Source of the DNA: Actinomycetospora callitridis
GTDB taxonomy: Bacteria; Actinomycetota; Actinomycetes; Mycobacteriales; Pseudonocardiaceae
NCBI RefSeq assembly: GCF_028737265.1
Contig: NZ_JAQZAK010000001.1
Location: 310,001-374,000 of the forward strand
DNA: 64,000 nucleotides
Reading direction: 5' to 3'
Shown one piece after another: positions 54,942-64,000 of the stretch. Below the pieces are notes generated by a model. It worked only from the letters and a program-made list of their open reading frames with translations, did no database searches and was not told where the DNA came from. The first letter of the stretch is position 1. Each line of letters begins with the position of its first letter. The translations under genes and the position numbers were made by a program.

Positions 54942-56339
54942 ATGAGCGATCTCGACGTGGACGTCGTGGTGATCGGGGCCGGCCCGGTGGGCGAGAACGT
55001 CGCCGACCGCGCCCACCGGCAGGGGCTCTCCGCGGCGATCGTCGAGGACCGGCTGGTCGGGGGCGAGTGCTCCTACTACGCGTGCATCCCGTCGAAGGCG
55101 CTGCTGCGCCCGGTCGACCTGCTCGCCGCGGCGCAGCGCGTGCCCGGCGTCGAGGCCGGCCCGATCGACGTCGCGAAGGTCCTGGAGCGCCGCGACCGGT
55201 TCGCGGGCCCGGACGACTCCGGGCAGGCCGGCTGGCTCTCCGGCGCCGGCATCACGCTGCTGCGCGGGCGCGGGCGGCTCACCGGCGAGCGCGCCGTCGA
55301 GGTCGCCCACCACGACGGCACCACGACCTCGGTCGGTGCCCGGTACGTCGTCGTCGCCACCGGGTCGGTGCCGGCGTTCCCGCCGGTCGACGGCCTGGAC
55401 ACGGTGAACGCCTGGACCAACCAGGAGGCCACCCAGGTCAAGGAGATCCCGGCGTCGCTGCTCATCCTCGGCGGCGGCGTGGTCGGGGTCGAGATGGCGA
55501 CGGTCTACCAGCGTCTCGGCGCGCAGGTCACGCTCGTCCAGCACGGCGACCGGCTCCTGCCGACCACCGAGCCGGAGGCGGGGCGCCGCGTGCAGGCCGC
55601 GCTCGAGGCCGACGGCGTCGACGTGCGGCTCTCCACCTCGATGACCGCGGTCCGCCGCGTCGGCCCGGACGTCGCCGCGACGCTCGGCGACGGTTCGGAG
55701 GTGCGCGGCGCCGAGCTGCTCGTGGCCGCCGGGCGCCGGCCCGCGACCTCCGACATCGGGCTCGACACGGTCGGGCTCGAGCCCGGCACCCACCTCGCGG
55801 CCGACGACGCGACGACGGTGCTCGACGACTGGCTCTACGCGGTCGGCGACGCCTCCACCGGCGCTCAGCTCACGCACATGGGCAAGTACCAGGCGCGGAT
55901 CTGCGGCGACGTGATCGTCGCCCGCTCGCGCGGCCAGGAGCTCGGCGGCCGGTACTCCCACCACGCCACCACGGCCGAGCACACCGCCGTCCCGCAGGTG
56001 ATCTTCACCGACCCGCAGGTGGCGTCGGTGGGTCACACCGAGGCGTCGGCGCGCAAGGCCGGATTGCCGGTGCGCGCGGTGAGCTACGAGATCGGCAACG
56101 TCGCCGGCGCCGCGCTGCAGGCCGACGGGTACGACGGCGTCGCCACGCTCGTCGTCGACACCGACCGCGGCGTGATCGTCGGCGCGACCTTCGTCGGGCA
56201 GGACGTCGCGGACATGGTGCACGCGGCGACGATCGCTGTCGTCGGCGAGGTGCCGCTGGAGCGCCTCTGGCACGCCGTGCCCTCGTTCCCGACCATGAGC
56301 GAGGTCTGGCTGCGCCTGCTCGAGACCTACGGGCTGTAG
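54942..56339 (+). CDS. Class I pyridine nucleotide-disulfide oxidoreductase
   Basis: A 465-residue flavoprotein with FAD motif GAGPVGEN and NAD(P) motif GGGVVGVEMA. The redox-active pair sits in GGECSYYACIPSK (CxxxxC), and the C-terminal His-Glu dyad in HAVPSFPTMSE. The pair lacks the usual Thr-Cys-Val-Asn-Val-Gly context, so it is not a plain lipoamide dehydrogenase; mercuric, mycothione or another disulfide reductase is possible. It starts at the ATG at 54942 with a strong GAGGAGG site and lies 14 bases before an ABM-fold gene. Confidence 0.87.
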   Translation: MSDLDVDVVVIGAGPVGENVADRAHRQGLSAAIVEDRLVGGECSYYACIPSKALLRPVDLLAAAQRVPGVEAGPIDVAKVLERRDRFAGPDDSGQAGWLSGAGITLLRGRGRLTGERAVEVAHHDGTTTSVGARYVVVATGSVPAFPPVDGLDTVNAWTNQEATQVKEIPASLLILGGGVVGVEMATVYQRLGAQVTLVQHGDRLLPTTEPEAGRRVQAALEADGVDVRLSTSMTAVRRVGPDVAATLGDGSEVRGAELLVAAGRRPATSDIGLDTVGLEPGTHLAADDATTVLDDWLYAVGDASTGAQLTHMGKYQARICGDVIVARSRGQELGGRYSHHATTAEHTAVPQVIFTDPQVASVGHTEASARKAGLPVRAVSYEIGNVAGAALQADGYDGVATLVVDTDRGVIVGATFVGQDVADMVHAATIAVVGEVPLERLWHAVPSFPTMSEVWLRLLETYGL

Positions 56340-56353
56340 GGGAGCCGGGATCC

Positions 56354-56683
56354 GTGATCTTCATCGTGATCAGCATCGACGTCCGTCCGGACCGGCGCGA
56401 CGCCTTCCTCGAGGGCATCCGGCGCTACAGCGCCCGGGTCCGCGAGGAGCCCGGCAACCTGCACTTCACGTGCTACGAGAGCGTCGAGGGCGGCGACGAG
56501 TACGTCGTGGTGGCGAACTACCGCGACCAGGCCGCCGGCGAGGCCCACGTGTCCTCGGCCCACGCCCAGTGGTTCTTCGGCTGGCTCCCGTCGGTGGTCG
56601 CGCGCGTCCCGAAGATCGTCTACCAGGAACTGCCCGCGGGCGTGGACTGGTCGGAGATGGGCGAGGTCGCCGCGCACATGTGA
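56354..56683 (+). CDS. Antibiotic biosynthesis monooxygenase-fold (YgiN-like) protein
   Basis: A 109-residue ABM-domain protein from the GTG at 56354 (IFIVISIDVRPDRRDAFLEG...EEPGNLHFTCYES). Such dimeric barrels include quinol monooxygenases and small heme- or cofactor-independent oxygenases. It is likely co-transcribed with the preceding flavoprotein. Confidence 0.82.
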   Translation: MIFIVISIDVRPDRRDAFLEGIRRYSARVREEPGNLHFTCYESVEGGDEYVVVANYRDQAAGEAHVSSAHAQWFFGWLPSVVARVPKIVYQELPAGVDWSEMGEVAAHM

Positions 56684-56705
56684 GTGCCGCTCGTAGGCTC
56701 ACGGC

Positions 56706-58073
56706 ATGTCGTCCCCGACGCCGTCCGAGCCCCCTGCAGACCTGCGTGCCGCGGTGGACGCCGTGCTCCCCGACGCCCGCGCCGACCTCGAGGCGCTGGT
56801 GCGCATCCCGAGCATCTGGGCCGACCCGGCCCACGCCGAGGACACCCGCCGCTCGGCCGACGCGGTCGCCACCCTCGCCCGGGGGGCCGGGGCGCAGCGC
56901 GTCGACGTCATCGCCGCCGAGGGCGGGGCGCCGGCCGTCGTCGCGCACTGGCCCGCCCCCGACGGCGCCCCGACCGTCATGCTCTACGCCCACCACGACG
57001 TCCAGCCGACCGGCGGCGACGAGCTGTGGACCACGGCGCCGTTCGAGCCCCACGAGCGCGACGGCCGCCTGTACGGGCGTGGGGCCGCCGACGACAAGGC
57101 CGGCGTCATGACCCACCTCGCCACCCTGCGGGCCTTCGACGGCCGGCCGCCGGTGGGCGTGCTGCTGTTCGTCGAGGGCGAGGAGGAGTCCGGGTCGCCG
57201 ACGCTGCCCGCGCTGCTCGCCGAGCACCGCGACTCCCTCGCGGCCGACGTCATCGTGATCGCCGACGCCGCCAACCCCGCCGTCGACGTCCCCGCGCTCA
57301 CCACGAGCCTGCGCGGCCTGGCGAACATCGTCGTCGAGGTCTCGATGCTCGAGCGCGCGGTGCACTCCGGGATGTTCGGCGGCCCCGCGGGCGACGCCCT
57401 GACCGCCCTGTGTCGCCTGCTCGCGACGCTGCACGACGACAAGGGCGAGGTCGCCGTCGCGGGCCTGACGGTCGGGTCGTCAGAGGCGCCCGACGTCGAG
57501 GAGGACACCTTCCGCGGCGACGCCGGCCTGCTCGACGGTGTCGAGCCCCTCGGCACCGGGACGATCACCGAGCGCCTCGCCCACAAGCCGGCGATCGCCG
57601 TGCTCGGCATCGACGCGCCGGCCGTGGACGGGTCGGCGAACATCCTGCTGCCGCGCGCCCGCGCGATGGTCAGCGTTCGGCTGGCTCCCGGCGACGAGTC
57701 GGGGCGCGCCGTCGAGGCCGTCACCGAGCACCTGCGCCGCCACGTCCCGTGGGGCGCCCACCTCGAGGTCTCCACCCGCGCCAGCGGCGAGCCCTTCGCG
57801 CTCGAGGCCACCGGCGACGTCTACGACCTCGCTCGCGAGGCGCTGTCCGCCGCGTTCGGCCACGGCACGGTCGAGATGGGCATGGGCGGCACGATCCCGT
57901 TCATCGCCGAGTTCGCGCGGACCTTCCCCGGCGCGGCGGTGCTGGTCACCGGCGTGGGCGACCCGGCCAGCCGCTGGCACGGCGTCGACGAGAGCCTCGA
58001 CCTGGGGATGTTCGGGCGCTGCGTGCTCGCCGAGGCGATGCTGCTGCGCTCCCTGTCGCCCGGCACCCGCTGA
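56706..58073 (+). CDS. M20-family dipeptidase
   Basis: A 455-residue zinc peptidase. Metal and catalytic residues are in YAHHDVQP (His/Asp), GRGAADDKAG (bridging Asp) and EGEEESGSP (catalytic Glu and metal Glu). A dimerisation lid of about 200 residues precedes the C-terminal metal histidine. Members cleave dipeptides or N-acyl amino acids. It stands alone. Confidence 0.92.
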   Translation: MSSPTPSEPPADLRAAVDAVLPDARADLEALVRIPSIWADPAHAEDTRRSADAVATLARGAGAQRVDVIAAEGGAPAVVAHWPAPDGAPTVMLYAHHDVQPTGGDELWTTAPFEPHERDGRLYGRGAADDKAGVMTHLATLRAFDGRPPVGVLLFVEGEEESGSPTLPALLAEHRDSLAADVIVIADAANPAVDVPALTTSLRGLANIVVEVSMLERAVHSGMFGGPAGDALTALCRLLATLHDDKGEVAVAGLTVGSSEAPDVEEDTFRGDAGLLDGVEPLGTGTITERLAHKPAIAVLGIDAPAVDGSANILLPRARAMVSVRLAPGDESGRAVEAVTEHLRRHVPWGAHLEVSTRASGEPFALEATGDVYDLAREALSAAFGHGTVEMGMGGTIPFIAEFARTFPGAAVLVTGVGDPASRWHGVDESLDLGMFGRCVLAEAMLLRSLSPGTR

Positions 58074-58077
58074 AGGG

Positions 58078-59268
58078 TCAGCCGGCGGCCGTGACGACGC
58101 CGGTGACGGGGCCCAGCGCGATCGTCCGACCTCGGGGTCCCGGGGCCCGGGCGGTGATGGTGACCTCGTCCCCGTCGGCGAGGAAGCTGCGGAGGCTCCC
58201 GTCGGGGAGCGTGAGCGGCTCACGGCCGCCCCAGCTCAGCTCGAGCAGCGACCCGTACTCGTCGGGCGCCGGACCGCTGACCGTCCCGCTGGCGAAGAGA
58301 TCGCCGGGTCGCGTCGGCGCCCCGTTGGACGTCAGGTGGGCGAGCTGCTGGGCGGCGGTCCAGTAGGTGGTCCGGAACGGCGGACGGGAGATCACGTGCC
58401 CGTTGAGACGGACCTCGAGGGCGAGGTCCAGGGCGGCGTCCCCGGGGTCGACGAGGTGGGGCAGCAGGGGCACGTCCCGCGGGGGTGGGTCGAGGCGCGC
58501 GTGCTCGAGCGCCGCCCACGGCACCACCCACGCCGAGATCGACGTCGCGAACGACTTGCCGAGGAACGGGCCCAGCGGCACGTACTCCCAGGCCTGCACG
58601 TCGCGGGCGGACCAGTCGTTCACCAGCACCACCCCGAAGAGGTGGTCGGCGGCCTCGCCGACCGGGATCGGCTCCCCGAGCGCGCTGTGCCCGCCGATCA
58701 CGAACCCGACCTCGGCCTCGATGTCGAGGCGCTCGGTCGGCCCGTACGTCGGCGGCCCGTCGTCGGTCCGGCGCTGCCCGTTCGGCCGGCGCACGGGCGT
58801 GCCCGAGACGACGACCGACCCGGCCCGCCCGTGGTAGGCGACGGGCAGGTGCTTCCAGTTCGGCGCCAGGGTGGGCGACCCGGGGCGCAGGATCCGGCCG
58901 ACGTTCGTGGCGTGGTGCTCGCTCGCGTAGAAGTCGACGTAGTCGCCGACGGTGAAGGGCAGGTGCATCGTCACCGCGTCGCGCCGGTGGTGCAGGGGTC
59001 GCGGCGAGCGGACGGTCCGCCACCCGGGAGATCCCAGCCAGCCGGTGAGGGCCTCGCGCACCCGACGCCACAGCGCCGGGGTCCCGGCGAGCAGCGGGTC
59101 CAGCGAGGGCACGTCGAGGACGTCGACCAGCGGCGACCCGTGGGCCGCGGCGAGGGCGCCGACGTCGATCACTTCGTCGCCGAGGGCCACGCCGAGCCGG
59201 CGGCCGTCGCCGGCGTCGACGACGCCGTAGGGCAGGTTGTCGAGGCCCCAGCCGTCGTCCGGGGTCAC
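58078..59268 (-). CDS. fahA: Fumarylacetoacetase
   Basis: A 396-residue enzyme splitting fumarylacetoacetate to fumarate and acetoacetate. It carries DYVDFYASEHHATNVG and the metal site in DIEAEVGFVIGG plus VNDWSARDVQAWEYVPLGPFLGKSF. The GTG start at 59268 overlaps the hmgA stop by 4 bases. It ends tyrosine/phenylalanine breakdown through homogentisate; a maleylacetoacetate isomerase is not in the window. Confidence 0.94.
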   Translation of the reverse strand: MTPDDGWGLDNLPYGVVDAGDGRRLGVALGDEVIDVGALAAAHGSPLVDVLDVPSLDPLLAGTPALWRRVREALTGWLGSPGWRTVRSPRPLHHRRDAVTMHLPFTVGDYVDFYASEHHATNVGRILRPGSPTLAPNWKHLPVAYHGRAGSVVVSGTPVRRPNGQRRTDDGPPTYGPTERLDIEAEVGFVIGGHSALGEPIPVGEAADHLFGVVLVNDWSARDVQAWEYVPLGPFLGKSFATSISAWVVPWAALEHARLDPPPRDVPLLPHLVDPGDAALDLALEVRLNGHVISRPPFRTTYWTAAQQLAHLTSNGAPTRPGDLFASGTVSGPAPDEYGSLLELSWGGREPLTLPDGSLRSFLADGDEVTITARAPGPRGRTIALGPVTGVVTAAG

Positions 59269-60470
59269 CGCGCCGGTCCGCGACCCGCCCACGTCCAGGC
59301 GTAGCGCCCGTCGTCGGACGCGACCCCGCCCTCGCCCAGCTCGAGGGGACGGAACGTGTCGACCATGACCGCGAGCTCGTCGAACGACTCCGCACCGAGG
59401 GATCGCTCGACGGCGCCCGGCTGCGGCCCGTGCGAGTGGCCGCCGGGGTGCAGGCTCACCGAGCCCTGCCCGATGCCCGAGCCCTTCCGGGCCTCGTAGT
59501 TCCCGCCGCAGTAGAACATGACCTCGTCGGAGTCGACGTTGGAGTGGTAGTAGGGCACCGGCACCGACAGCGGGTGGTAGTCGACCTTGCGGGGCACGAA
59601 GTTGCAGATCACGAAGCCGGCGCCCTCGAAGACCTGGTGCACCGGCGGGGGCTGGTGCACCCGTCCGGTGATCGGCTCGAAGTCGGCCACGGCGAACGTG
59701 TACGGGTAGAGGCAGCCGTCCCAGCCGACGACGTCGAACGGGTGGGTCGGCACGACGTAGCGGGTGCCGGTGACGCCGCCGCGGGAGTCGCGGTGCTTGA
59801 CGAACACCTCCACGTCCGCGTGGAGCTCGTCGGCGACCAGCGGCCCGTCCGGCCCCTGGATGTCGCGCTCGCAGTAGGGCGCCGTCTCGAGGAACTGGCC
59901 GTAGCGCGACAGGTACCGGGCGGGTGGCGCGATGTGCGAGTTGGCCTCGATCACGTAGCAGCGCAGCGGCTCGTCGCCGCGCGGGAGCCAGCGGTGGGTG
60001 GTCGCACGGGGCAGGAGCACGTAGTCGCCGCCGGTGACCGGGAGCGTGCCGAAGACCGTCTCGACCACGCCCTGCCCGGACTCGACGTAGACGCACTCGT
60101 CGCCGACCGCATTGCGGTAGAGCGGCGACGTCTCCCCGGCCACGACGTAGGAGATGCGGACGTCCGCGTTCCCGAGCACGAGCCGCCGGCTCGTCACGGG
60201 GTCGGCGGCCTTCCACTCCTGACCGGGGAAGAGGCCGTGCAGCTCGAGGTGCCGCGGCAGCAGCGGCTGGTTCGTCGTCGTGGTGAGGTCGCCGGGCGTC
60301 CACGGGGTCGCATCGACGATCGCCGAGGGGATCGCGAGGTGGTAGAGGATCGAGGAGTCCGAGCTGAAGCCCTCCTCGCCCATGACCTCCTCGGCGTGCA
60401 GGGCTCCGGAGGCGTGCCGGTGCTGGGTGTGGCGCTTCGGGGGCACGTCCCCGACCCGTTGGTAGTACAT
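59265..60470 (-). CDS. hmgA: Homogentisate 1,2-dioxygenase
   Basis: A 401-residue cupin dioxygenase. The iron ligands lie in PYYHSNVDSDEVMFY (His and Glu) and HPGGHSHGPQPG (His). It opens the homogentisate ring to maleylacetoacetate. It is coupled to fahA by a 4-base overlap and lies 13 bases after the P450 stop codon would be read on the same strand, so the three may form one transcript (P450-hmgA-fahA). Confidence 0.93.
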   Translation of the reverse strand: MYYQRVGDVPPKRHTQHRHASGALHAEEVMGEEGFSSDSSILYHLAIPSAIVDATPWTPGDLTTTTNQPLLPRHLELHGLFPGQEWKAADPVTSRRLVLGNADVRISYVVAGETSPLYRNAVGDECVYVESGQGVVETVFGTLPVTGGDYVLLPRATTHRWLPRGDEPLRCYVIEANSHIAPPARYLSRYGQFLETAPYCERDIQGPDGPLVADELHADVEVFVKHRDSRGGVTGTRYVVPTHPFDVVGWDGCLYPYTFAVADFEPITGRVHQPPPVHQVFEGAGFVICNFVPRKVDYHPLSVPVPYYHSNVDSDEVMFYCGGNYEARKGSGIGQGSVSLHPGGHSHGPQPGAVERSLGAESFDELAVMVDTFRPLELGEGGVASDDGRYAWTWAGRGPAR

Positions 60471-60483
60471 GTGCTCCTCCTGG

Positions 60484-61731
60484 TCACCAGCGCAGCGGCA
60501 GACGCGTCAGGCCGTTGATGAAGTTCGACGTCAGCCGCCGCGGGGCGCCGTCGAGCTCGACCTCGGGCAACAGGTCGAGGAACGCGGTGAAGAACTCCCG
60601 CATCTGCAGGCGCGCGAACTGCGCGCCCAGGCAGAGGTGCGGGCCCTGGCCGAACGCGAGGTGGTCGCAGGGGTCGCGGGCGACGTCGAAGCGGAACGGG
60701 TCGGCGAAGTGGCGTTCGTCGTGGTGCGCGGACACGTGGTAGACGACGACCTTGTCGCCCGCCGCGATCTCGACCCCGCCCAGCGTCGTGTCCCGCGCCG
60801 CGGTGCGACGGAAGGTCAGCACCGGCGGGTGCCAGCGCAGCATCTCCTCGAGCGCGCCCGGCAGCAACGAGCGGTCCTCGCGAAGGCGGCGGTACTGCCC
60901 GGGGTGCTCGACGAGCGCCAGGACGCCGCCGGGCAGCGCGGAGCGCACGGTGTCGTTGCCGGCGATCGTGAGCAGGAAGAAGAACATCTGCAGCTCGGTG
61001 TCGTCGAGCGACTCGCCGTCGACCCGGGCCTCGACGAGCGCGGTCATGACGTCGTCGGCGGGGTGGCGACGCTTGTGGTCGGCCAGCTCGCCCGCGTAGG
61101 CGAACATCTCGGCGAGCATCGCCGGCGACCGCGGGTTCACCGGCCGCCCACGCTCGTCGCGGACGACCTGCGCGTGCTCGTCGTCCTGGTAGCCGATCAC
61201 GCGGTTGGTCCACTCGAGCAGCAGGTGCCGGTCGGACCCGGGGACGCCCATGAGCTCGGCGAGGTTGGCCAGCGGGAAGTCGTCGGTGACCTGGCGGGGC
61301 AGATCGCACGCCCCGGCGCCGGCCACGTCCGCCAGCAGGCCGCGAGCACGGGCGGCGACGTCGTCGGTGAAGCGCTGGAGGCGCCGGCGCGTGAACGCGG
61401 CCGTCACGAGCTTCCGGAGCCGCTGGTGCTCCGGCGGGTCCATGTTGAGGATCATGCGGCGGAGGAACGGCAGGTCCTCGGGCTCGGGATCGCGGATCTG
61501 GGTCGCGCCCCGCGCGGAGCTGAAGACCTCCGGGGTGCGCAGGACGTACCGGACGTCGTCGTAGCGCGTGACGGCCCAGAAGCCGGGGCCCGCGGGCCAG
61601 TCGCCGACGGCGTGCTCGTCCTGCCAGGCGACCGGCCGCTCGTCCCGCAGCCGCCGCAGCGCCTCGTGCGGCACCCCGCGGGCGAAGACCGTCGGATCGA
61701 AGACGTCGTCCTCCGCACCCAGGCGCGTCAT
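60484..61731 (-). CDS. Cytochrome P450
   Basis: A 415-residue soluble bacterial P450. The I-helix reads LLTIAGNDTVR, the ExxR helix EEMLRW, and the heme-cysteine loop FGQGPHLCLGAQFAR. No redox partner is adjacent. It starts at the ATG at 61731. Its place ahead of hmgA hints at an aromatic or phenolic substrate, but P450 family membership cannot be fixed without alignment. Confidence 0.93.
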   Translation of the reverse strand: MTRLGAEDDVFDPTVFARGVPHEALRRLRDERPVAWQDEHAVGDWPAGPGFWAVTRYDDVRYVLRTPEVFSSARGATQIRDPEPEDLPFLRRMILNMDPPEHQRLRKLVTAAFTRRRLQRFTDDVAARARGLLADVAGAGACDLPRQVTDDFPLANLAELMGVPGSDRHLLLEWTNRVIGYQDDEHAQVVRDERGRPVNPRSPAMLAEMFAYAGELADHKRRHPADDVMTALVEARVDGESLDDTELQMFFFLLTIAGNDTVRSALPGGVLALVEHPGQYRRLREDRSLLPGALEEMLRWHPPVLTFRRTAARDTTLGGVEIAAGDKVVVYHVSAHHDERHFADPFRFDVARDPCDHLAFGQGPHLCLGAQFARLQMREFFTAFLDLLPEVELDGAPRRLTSNFINGLTRLPLRW

Positions 61732-61892
61732 CGTCGACCTCCCGTGAAGGGTCTACCACGGGGACGAGGGCTGCTACCAGGGTCGCGGTCGGAGCCTGCT
61801 CACCGGCACCGGCAGGGCCGTTCGGCGCTCGCCGGGGGCCGTCGCGGAGGGCTACGTTCCGCTCCTGATCGCTCGACGCGAGGAGCACCGGG

Positions 61893-64000
61893 ATGTCCCA
61901 GCCGGCGACCGCTGACGACCTGGCCCTGATCGACGCGTACTGGCGGGCGGCGAACTACCTCTCCGTCGGGCAGATCTACCTGCTGGACAACCCGCTGCTG
62001 CGGGAACCGCTGCGCCCGGAGCACGTCAAGCCGCGGCTGCTGGGCCACTGGGGCACGACCCCGGGCCTCAACCTCCTCTACGCGCACATGAACCGGGCGA
62101 TCCGGCAGCGGGACCTGGACACGCTCTACGTGACCGGGCCCGGGCACGGCGGGCCGGGGCTCGTCGCGAACGCGTACCTGGAGGGCACCTACAGCGAGGT
62201 CTACTCGAGCCTCGGCGAGGACGTCGACGGGATGCGGGCGCTGTTCCGGCAGTTCTCCTTCCCGGGCGGCATCCCCAGCCACGTCGCGCCGGAGACGCCG
62301 GGCTCGATCCACGAGGGCGGCGAGCTCGGCTACGCGCTCGTGCACGCCTACGGCGCGGTGTTCGACAACCCGGACCTGCTGGCGCTGTGCGTGGTCGGCG
62401 ACGGTGAGGCGGAGACCGGGCCGCTCGCCGCGAGCTGGCACTCGAACAAGTTCCTCGACCCGCGCCGCGACGGCGTCGTGCTGCCCGTGCTGCACCTCAA
62501 CGGCTACAAGATCGCCAACCCGACGGTGCTCGCCCGCATCCCCGACGACGAGCTCGCGTCGCTGCTGCGCGGCTACGGCCACACGCCGCACTTCGTCGTC
62601 GGCGACGAGCCGTCCGCCGTGCACCAGGAGCTGGCCGCCACCCTCGACACCGTCCTGGACGACATCGCCGCCATCAAGGCCGATCCGGGCTCCACGCGCC
62701 CCGCCTGGCCGATGATCGTGCTGCGGACGCCCAAGGGCTGGACGGGGCCGAAGGAGGTCGACGGGAAGCAGGTGGAGGGCACCTTCCGCTCCCACCAGGT
62801 CCCGCTCGCCGGAACGCGCACCGACCGCCGGCACCGGGCCCAGCTCGAGGAGTGGATGCGCAGCTACCGGCCCGAGGAGCTCTTCGACGCCGAGGGCCGC
62901 CTCGTCCCGGAGCTCCGCGCGCTCGCGCCCGAGGGGGATCGGCGGATGAGCGCCAACCCGCACGCCAACGGCGGCCGCCTCCTCCGGGACCTCGCGATGC
63001 CGGACTTCCGCGACTACGCCGTCCCGGTGGAGAAGCCGGCCGCGTCGACGAGCGAGGCGACCACCGTCCTGGGCGAGTTCCTCCGGGACATCGTCGCCCG
63101 CAACGACGACCGCTTCCGGCTCTTCGGGCCCGACGAGGTCGCGTCCAACCGGCTGCAGGCGGCGTTCGACGTGACGGACCGGGCCTGGAACGCCACCGTG
63201 GTCGACGGGGACGACCACCTCGCCCCCGGCGGCCGGGTGATGGAGGTCCTCTCCGAGCACCTGTGCCAGGGCTGGCTCGAGGGCTACCTGCTGACCGGAC
63301 GGCACGGTCTGTTCACCAGCTACGAGGCGTTCATCCACATCGTCGACTCGATGCTCAACCAGCACGCCAAGTGGCTCAAGACGACGCTCGGCATCCCGTG
63401 GCGCGCACCGATCGCGTCCCTGAACTACCTGCTCTCCTCGCACGTCTGGCGTCAGGACCACAACGGGTTCTCGCACCAGGACCCCGGCTTCCTGGACCAC
63501 GTGATCAACAAGAAGGCGGAGATCGTCCGGGTCTACCTCCCGCCGGACACCAACACGCTGCTGTCGGTGGGCGACCACTGCCTGCGCAGCAGGCACTACA
63601 TCAACGTGATCGTCGCGGGGAAGCAGCCGCAGCTCACCTACCTGGCGATGGACCAGGCGATCGCCCACTGCATCCGGGGCGTCGGCATCTGGGAGTGGGC
63701 CGGGAACACCGAGGGCGAGCCGGACGTCGTCCTCGCCTGCGCCGGAGACATCCCGACCCTGGAGACCCTCGCCGCGGCGAAGCTGCTGCGCGAGCACACC
63801 CCGGATCTCAAGGTGCGGGTGGTGAACGTGGTCGACCTGATGCGGCTGCAGCCCGCCAGCGAGCACCCGCACGGCATGTCGGACAGGGACTTCGACGCGC
63901 TCTTCACCCCGGACAAGCCGGTGATCTTCGCCTTCCACGGCTACCCGTGGCTCATCCACCGGCTCACCTACTCCCGGAGCAACCACCACAACCTGCACGT
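61893..64000 (+). CDS. Phosphoketolase, partial (C-terminus beyond the window)
   Basis: About 702 codons are visible; full-length XFP enzymes are near 800. It starts at the ATG at 61893 with a GAGGAG site. Thiamine diphosphate motif [28 protein letters not shown] and YTHHRT-like phosphate-binding regions of the family are recognisable in order. It cleaves xylulose-5-phosphate and/or fructose-6-phosphate to acetyl phosphate. A phosphate acetyltransferase or acetate kinase may lie beyond the right edge. Confidence 0.95.
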   Translation, partial: MSQPATADDLALIDAYWRAANYLSVGQIYLLDNPLLREPLRPEHVKPRLLGHWGTTPGLNLLYAHMNRAIRQRDLDTLYVTGPGHGGPGLVANAYLEGTYSEVYSSLGEDVDGMRALFRQFSFPGGIPSHVAPETPGSIHEGGELGYALVHAYGAVFDNPDLLALCVVGDGEAETGPLAASWHSNKFLDPRRDGVVLPVLHLNGYKIANPTVLARIPDDELASLLRGYGHTPHFVVGDEPSAVHQELAATLDTVLDDIAAIKADPGSTRPAWPMIVLRTPKGWTGPKEVDGKQVEGTFRSHQVPLAGTRTDRRHRAQLEEWMRSYRPEELFDAEGRLVPELRALAPEGDRRMSANPHANGGRLLRDLAMPDFRDYAVPVEKPAASTSEATTVLGEFLRDIVARNDDRFRLFGPDEVASNRLQAAFDVTDRAWNATVVDGDDHLAPGGRVMEVLSEHLCQGWLEGYLLTGRHGLFTSYEAFIHIVDSMLNQHAKWLKTTLGIPWRAPIASLNYLLSSHVWRQDHNGFSHQDPGFLDHVINKKAEIVRVYLPPDTNTLLSVGDHCLRSRHYINVIVAGKQPQLTYLAMDQAIAHCIRGVGIWEWAGNTEGEPDVVLACAGDIPTLETLAAAKLLREHTPDLKVRVVNVVDLMRLQPASEHPHGMSDRDFDALFTPDKPVIFAFHGYPWLIHRLTYSRSNHHNLH

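Overview
The window reads as a single stretch of chromosome from a very GC-rich actinobacterium. The evidence is strong third-position GC, many GTG starts, chains of 4-base ATGA/GTGA overlaps, FCD-type GntR regulators, a DUF3040 protein and heterotetrameric sarcosine oxidases. A Pseudonocardiales relative (Pseudonocardia/Actinomycetospora-like) is my guess from gene content, not something shown. I saw no rRNA, tRNA, CRISPR array, transposase or integrase. The content is almost entirely catabolic, centred on removal of N-methyl groups, one-carbon folate chemistry and aromatic ring breakdown.

Left part (1-18.5 kb). A cut-off Tat-exported molybdopterin oxidoreductase and a membrane zinc peptidase come first. 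They are followed by what I interpret as a complete N-methylglutamate (NMG) route for methylamine. The minus-strand operon is gmaS-like ligase, then a SoxB/D/A/G-type heterotetramer (read as mgdABCD), then purU. Divergent from it are a GntR/FCD regulator, three tiny membrane proteins, an APC permease, two more membrane-associated proteins and mgsABC (glxBCD-type). Together these could import methylamine (or a related amine), ligate it to glutamate, move it to 2-oxoglutarate, oxidise the N-methyl group onto folate and release formate.

Middle part (18.6-27.8 kb). These look like unrelated single genes and pairs: a BLUF blue-light receptor with all key residues, an mtnA-class II aldolase pair (DHAP shunt for methylthioadenosine/5'-deoxyadenosine salvage), a DyP peroxidase, a methyltransferase, a BisC-type N-/S-oxide reductase, an MFS exporter and an RsbW-like kinase.

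Glycine betaine part (27.8-46.1 kb). glyA, soxBDAG, a dimethylglycine oxidase and a cyclodeaminase form one operon. Next come an FCD regulator, serine dehydratase and a second purU interrupted by an in-frame TAA. An IclR regulator, a 68-residue CxxC protein, a Rieske oxygenase, a ferredoxin reductase, a ProP-like transporter and a Rieske ferredoxin complete the set. The implied path is betaine to dimethylglycine to sarcosine to glycine to serine to pyruvate. Three promoters feeding the oxygenase, reductase and ferredoxin carry the same 36-bp bipartite dyad (GTTGCG-N24-CGCAAC) at the same distance from a TTGACA/G box, which points to a small dedicated regulon.

Right part (46.1-64 kb). A DUF3040 protein and an MFS transporter precede an FCD-regulated aromatic-ring cluster (flavin monooxygenase, FAH-family enzyme, alpha/beta hydrolase, VOC dioxygenase, FAD hydroxylase). 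Then come a universal stress protein, a disulfide-type flavoprotein, an ABM-fold protein, an M20 dipeptidase, homogentisate dioxygenase plus fumarylacetoacetase, a cytochrome P450 and a truncated phosphoketolase at the right edge. The only gene-free interval over 300 bases is 42547-42976, which holds two divergent promoters and two copies of the dyad.
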